The notes below the pieces were generated by a model. That model had not been told where the DNA came from, made no database searches, and saw only the letters and a program-made list of their open reading frames with translations. This document shows positions 32,508 to 34,761 of a DNA stretch of 34,761 nt, one piece after another. Position numbers and translations under genes: made by a program. This stretch comes from Candidatus Zixiibacteriota bacterium (GTDB lineage Bacteria; Zixibacteria; MSB-5A5; GN15; FEB-12): assembly GCA_024276275.1 (NCBI GenBank), contig JAJRXM010000072.1:72416-107176 (forward strand). The letters run 5' to 3'. Position 1 is the first letter of the stretch, and each line of letters opens with the position of its first letter.

Positions 32508-33651
32508 TCTGTATCCATTCAACCGGGTCAACCGGTGTTCGTCTGTCTCTTATTTCAAATCTCAGGACACCGTCAGTTCCGACAGATGCTATTTTTTTAC
32601 CGGCAAGAATATAACTATCCTTCTGAACATATATATCACCTAATCCTGCATAGGTTGTAAAAAACCGGTCGTCATGATTAATAATAATAAAATTTCCATA
32701 GCCACGCAACTCCCCGACATACGCAATAGTTCCCGATGCCACCGACTTTACATTTCCCCCGATTTTACCCTTAATAGAAATACTCGGGTTATTAGTGCGG
32801 ATATTTCTTTTATCAATTTTGTCCCCGAATGATTCTATGACCTTCCCCTTAAACGGTGACAGCAACTGTCCTTTAAGCGAAACGAAAAAAGATGTTGTTT
32901 GAGATTTCTCATCCTGTGCTTTCTTAATCGCTTCTTCTTGCAATTGGACAATTATTCTTTCCATCTCCTCGGCTGCCTGTTTTAACGTCAGCATACGGTC
33001 GACTTCGTGTTTCTTTTTGTTCTGTACTTTTTTTAAATCTTTTTCCTGCTTCTTTTTTATACTTTGGGCAAGAGACAATGAAGTTGTTTTTGTTCTTTTA
33101 TATTTAGCTATCCGTTTATTTTCAGATGTTAACTCATCTTTTTTATCAATAGTTTCCATTAAGAGATTTTCGGCAAGCTGAACATTTTCCGATTCGTAAC
33201 CGGCTAATGAAGACAAATAAATGATTTGTATGCTTAATAGCATTTCTTCATTAGGGTCTTCTGAAAATATCTCTCGATCTGTTTGATGTGCTGTCAGATA
33301 AAACTGTCTGATGTTACCCAAAAATCTTCGCCTGCCCAACTCTAATATTTCTGTTCTGTTTTCCAGTTCATTTTGAGCATTGGCAATATGTTTTTTTATT
33401 TGATTGAGTTCTTTGTTTAGCTCTCTAATAACTTTTTTATCAGCATTTATTTTTTGTTTACTGTTTGCAAGTTTCTTTTGTGCTTTGTTTTCATTTTTAC
33501 GGAGTTTCTCTAAATTTTTTTCTGATTTTTCAATATCAGATTTTAATTTATTGAGGTCTGTCTGATGTTTTTTAAAATCATCTTTGTTCTCTGAATTTAC
33601 ATTCGGAGACAGAATTAGAAATGATATGAAAAAGATTGTAAATACTTTCAA
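32491..33651 (-). CDS. envC: EnvC-like coiled-coil and degenerate LytM protein
   Basis: Exported activator-type protein. TTG at 33651 with GAGG seven bases upstream begins a signal peptide (1-20), followed by a long Lys/Glu-rich coiled coil (about 25-250) and a C-terminal LytM/M23 domain (about 270-386): 'LLSPFKGKVIESFGD', 'SVASGTIAYVGELRGYGNFI', 'INHDDRFFTTYAGLGDIYVQ' and 'GVLRFEIRDRRTPVDPVEWI'. The catalytic M23 His and Asp are missing: the first zinc motif is 'NNPSISI' and the HxH is replaced by LRF. This is the arrangement of EnvC, which activates amidases and does not hydrolyse wall. It follows ftsX by one base, as expected of an FtsEX-EnvC complex. Confidence 0.88.
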   Translation of the reverse strand: MKVFTIFFISFLILSPNVNSENKDDFKKHQTDLNKLKSDIEKSEKNLEKLRKNENKAQKKLANSKQKINADKKVIRELNKELNQIKKHIANAQNELENRTEILELGRRRFLGNIRQFYLTAHQTDREIFSEDPNEEMLLSIQIIYLSSLAGYESENVQLAENLLMETIDKKDELTSENKRIAKYKRTKTTSLSLAQSIKKKQEKDLKKVQNKKKHEVDRMLTLKQAAEEMERIIVQLQEEAIKKAQDEKSQTTSFFVSLKGQLLSPFKGKVIESFGDKIDKRNIRTNNPSISIKGKIGGNVKSVASGTIAYVGELRGYGNFIIINHDDRFFTTYAGLGDIYVQKDSYILAGKKIASVGTDGVLRFEIRDRRTPVDPVEWIQIESFR

Positions 33652-33652
33652 A

Positions 33653-34513
33653 TTATAACCTCAATAACCGTCTGATACCGACATATCCTGAAATAAGACC
33701 GAGAAGTCCGGCAGTTAAACAATAAAAACCGATTTCTTCAAAAGTCGGAAAAATAATTTCAAAACTTGAAAACTGAATTTTATCTTTCCAATAGAAAATC
33801 ATCCCCCAGCCAAGTCCTGCTGATAAGGCACCCAGCAAGACCCCTTCTATGATAAACGGCATTGCCAAAAGCAGTTTCCCCGCTCCAAGCAATCGCATTT
33901 GATAAAACCCTATCGCTCGTGTTTTAGCGGTCAGACGCATGTTGTTGGCAGAGGAAACTAAAACCGTCAAAAGTATCAAGCCTCCCAAGAGAAGGCCTAT
34001 ATCTGAAATGATATTTTTAGTCGATTCTGCTTTTGCCAGCCAATTTTTACTATAATATACGTGAGAGACACCTTTTTGACTTATAACATAGTTTTCTATC
34101 TCTGCCATATTTGCCGTATTTAACTTTTCTGCTTGGAAAGTTAATATCATTGACCTAGGAAGCGGATTACTACTGTCGTATCCGACAAGTAAATCTACTC
34201 CGACCAGTTTAGCCAACTCTTTTCGAGCATTTTCTTTTGATATATATGATAAAGAGCTGACACCCTCTATTTTTTTTATTTCATTTTTTATTATTTCAAT
34301 AGATGAATCAGGGTATTCTTCGGCAATGAATACTTCCATTTTCAAATCAGATAGATAATTTTCATAAAACTGATCCGAGGTATCAGCCGCAATCCAAAAA
34401 ATATCAAAAAGTAAAAAAAGCAGAGTCATCGACAAAATAGCAGACAAAGATGTCCCCGGGTTTCTATACAAATTACGAAATATCTCTTTACCTACATGCC
34501 CGATTCTATTCAT
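33653..34513 (-). CDS. ftsX: Cell division ABC transporter permease-like FtsX
   Basis: Membrane partner of FtsE that transmits its ATPase state to periplasmic wall hydrolases or their activators. It is 286 residues with four hydrophobic helices: one near 22-42, then about 172-192, 218-240 and 262-282. The large periplasmic loop between the first two has the FtsX pattern: 'MEVFIAEEYPDSSIEII', 'VSSLSYISKENARKEL', 'NPLPRSMILTFQ'. 'LRLTAKTRAIGFYQMRLLGA' before the third helix is typical ('RRxEI.IMRLVGA'). The ATG overlaps the ftsE TGA as ATGA and the gene is followed by envC after one base. Confidence 0.92.
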   Translation of the reverse strand: MNRIGHVGKEIFRNLYRNPGTSLSAILSMTLLFLLFDIFWIAADTSDQFYENYLSDLKMEVFIAEEYPDSSIEIIKNEIKKIEGVSSLSYISKENARKELAKLVGVDLLVGYDSSNPLPRSMILTFQAEKLNTANMAEIENYVISQKGVSHVYYSKNWLAKAESTKNIISDIGLLLGGLILLTVLVSSANNMRLTAKTRAIGFYQMRLLGAGKLLLAMPFIIEGVLLGALSAGLGWGMIFYWKDKIQFSSFEIIFPTFEEIGFYCLTAGLLGLISGYVGIRRLLRL

Positions 34514-34761
34514 GCCAATACCCCGTTCACCAAACGATAACTGGATGTGTTAGGGAGTTTGTTTTTCAGTTCTTCCGATGATACTATCAATAATGATAAG
34601 CCCGATACCGCCAGTTTCACCATATATTCGTAAATTAGTTCATATGTCTTTTGGTCCAACCCTGCGAGTGGTTCGTCAATCAAAATCAGAGGTTGATGAG
34701 CTACATTTGCTCGGGCAAACTGCACCAGTGTATTTTCTACTCGTGTCAGTTTCTCGGGATA
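34510..34761 (-). CDS. ftsE: Cell division ATP-binding protein FtsE, 5' end outside window
   Basis: Only the C-terminal 83 residues are present. From the window edge it reads YPEKLTRVENTLVQFARANV, with LTRVENTL where ABC proteins have the LSGGQ/LSGGE signature. Walker B 'LILIDEPLAGLD' is intact. After it, 'GLSLLIVSSEELKN' holds Ser-Ser-Glu where the switch His (THD) usually sits. Position directly before ftsX, with an ATGA overlap, identifies it as ftsE. The signature and H-loop are unusual, so this subunit may bind or hydrolyse ATP poorly. Walker A lies outside the window. Confidence 0.85.
   Translation of the reverse strand, partial: YPEKLTRVENTLVQFARANVAHQPLILIDEPLAGLDQKTYELIYEYMVKLAVSGLSLLIVSSEELKNKLPNTSSYRLVNGVLA

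Overview
The window is AT-rich bacterial chromosome made mostly of housekeeping genes on the minus strand. Three things point to the Fibrobacteres-Chlorobi-Bacteroidetes (FCB) side of the tree or a related candidate phylum. There is a gingipain-type C25 peptidase, and both it and a beta-propeller protein end in 'PNPF' plus FlgD/Por-type sorting tails. A lipoprotein acyltransferase and meso-DAP-type MurE indicate a Gram-negative-like wall. The FtsEX-EnvC set fits an outer-membrane bearing cell. I cannot fix the phylum from sequence alone.

Layout, left to right. (1) 1-9300, minus strand: a compact division and cell wall (dcw) cluster transcribed mraZ-rsmH-ftsL-ftsI-murE-murF-mraY-murD, with overlapping start and stop codons; a promoter and repeated GTGGGAT/GTGA boxes lie before mraZ. 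(2) 9301-11964: a divergent intergenic region and the secreted C25 peptidase, the only clear plus-strand gene. (3) 11965-19551, minus: lnt, a two-component-regulator-type propeller protein, a FemAB/GNAT-like protein, two GT4 glycosyltransferases and an NADPH-FMN reductase, tightly packed. (4) 19622-24031, minus: gpmI, purM with its own strong promoter, a small membrane protein, a zinc-ribbon/DUF2007-like protein and rluD. (5) 24032-26153: a repeat-rich island of nested inverted repeats and hairpins around one orphan PD-(D/E)xK nuclease-like gene. (6) 26154-34761, minus: ftsE-ftsX-envC-holB-ricT-metG-tatD-rsmA and a PdxJ-like gene whose active-site histidines are replaced.

The most unusual feature is the number of broken reading frames in genes that should be intact. 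Single-base frameshifts split rsmH, a glycosyltransferase, lnt and tatD. In-frame stops interrupt metG (TAA), ricT (TAG) and the FMN reductase (TAA). In each case conserved family sequence resumes past the break. murE also appears to start at ATT. The in-frame stops and the ATT can each be explained by one G-to-T change on the coding strand. Consensus error is the simplest explanation, but tatD breaks exactly at the dnaX-type slippery heptamer A-AAA-AAG and rsmH at AAA-TGA, so recoding should be tested rather than assumed away.

Other points are a degenerate ABC signature in FtsE paired with an EnvC lacking metal-binding residues, and a purM promoter placed so that its mRNA would be leaderless.
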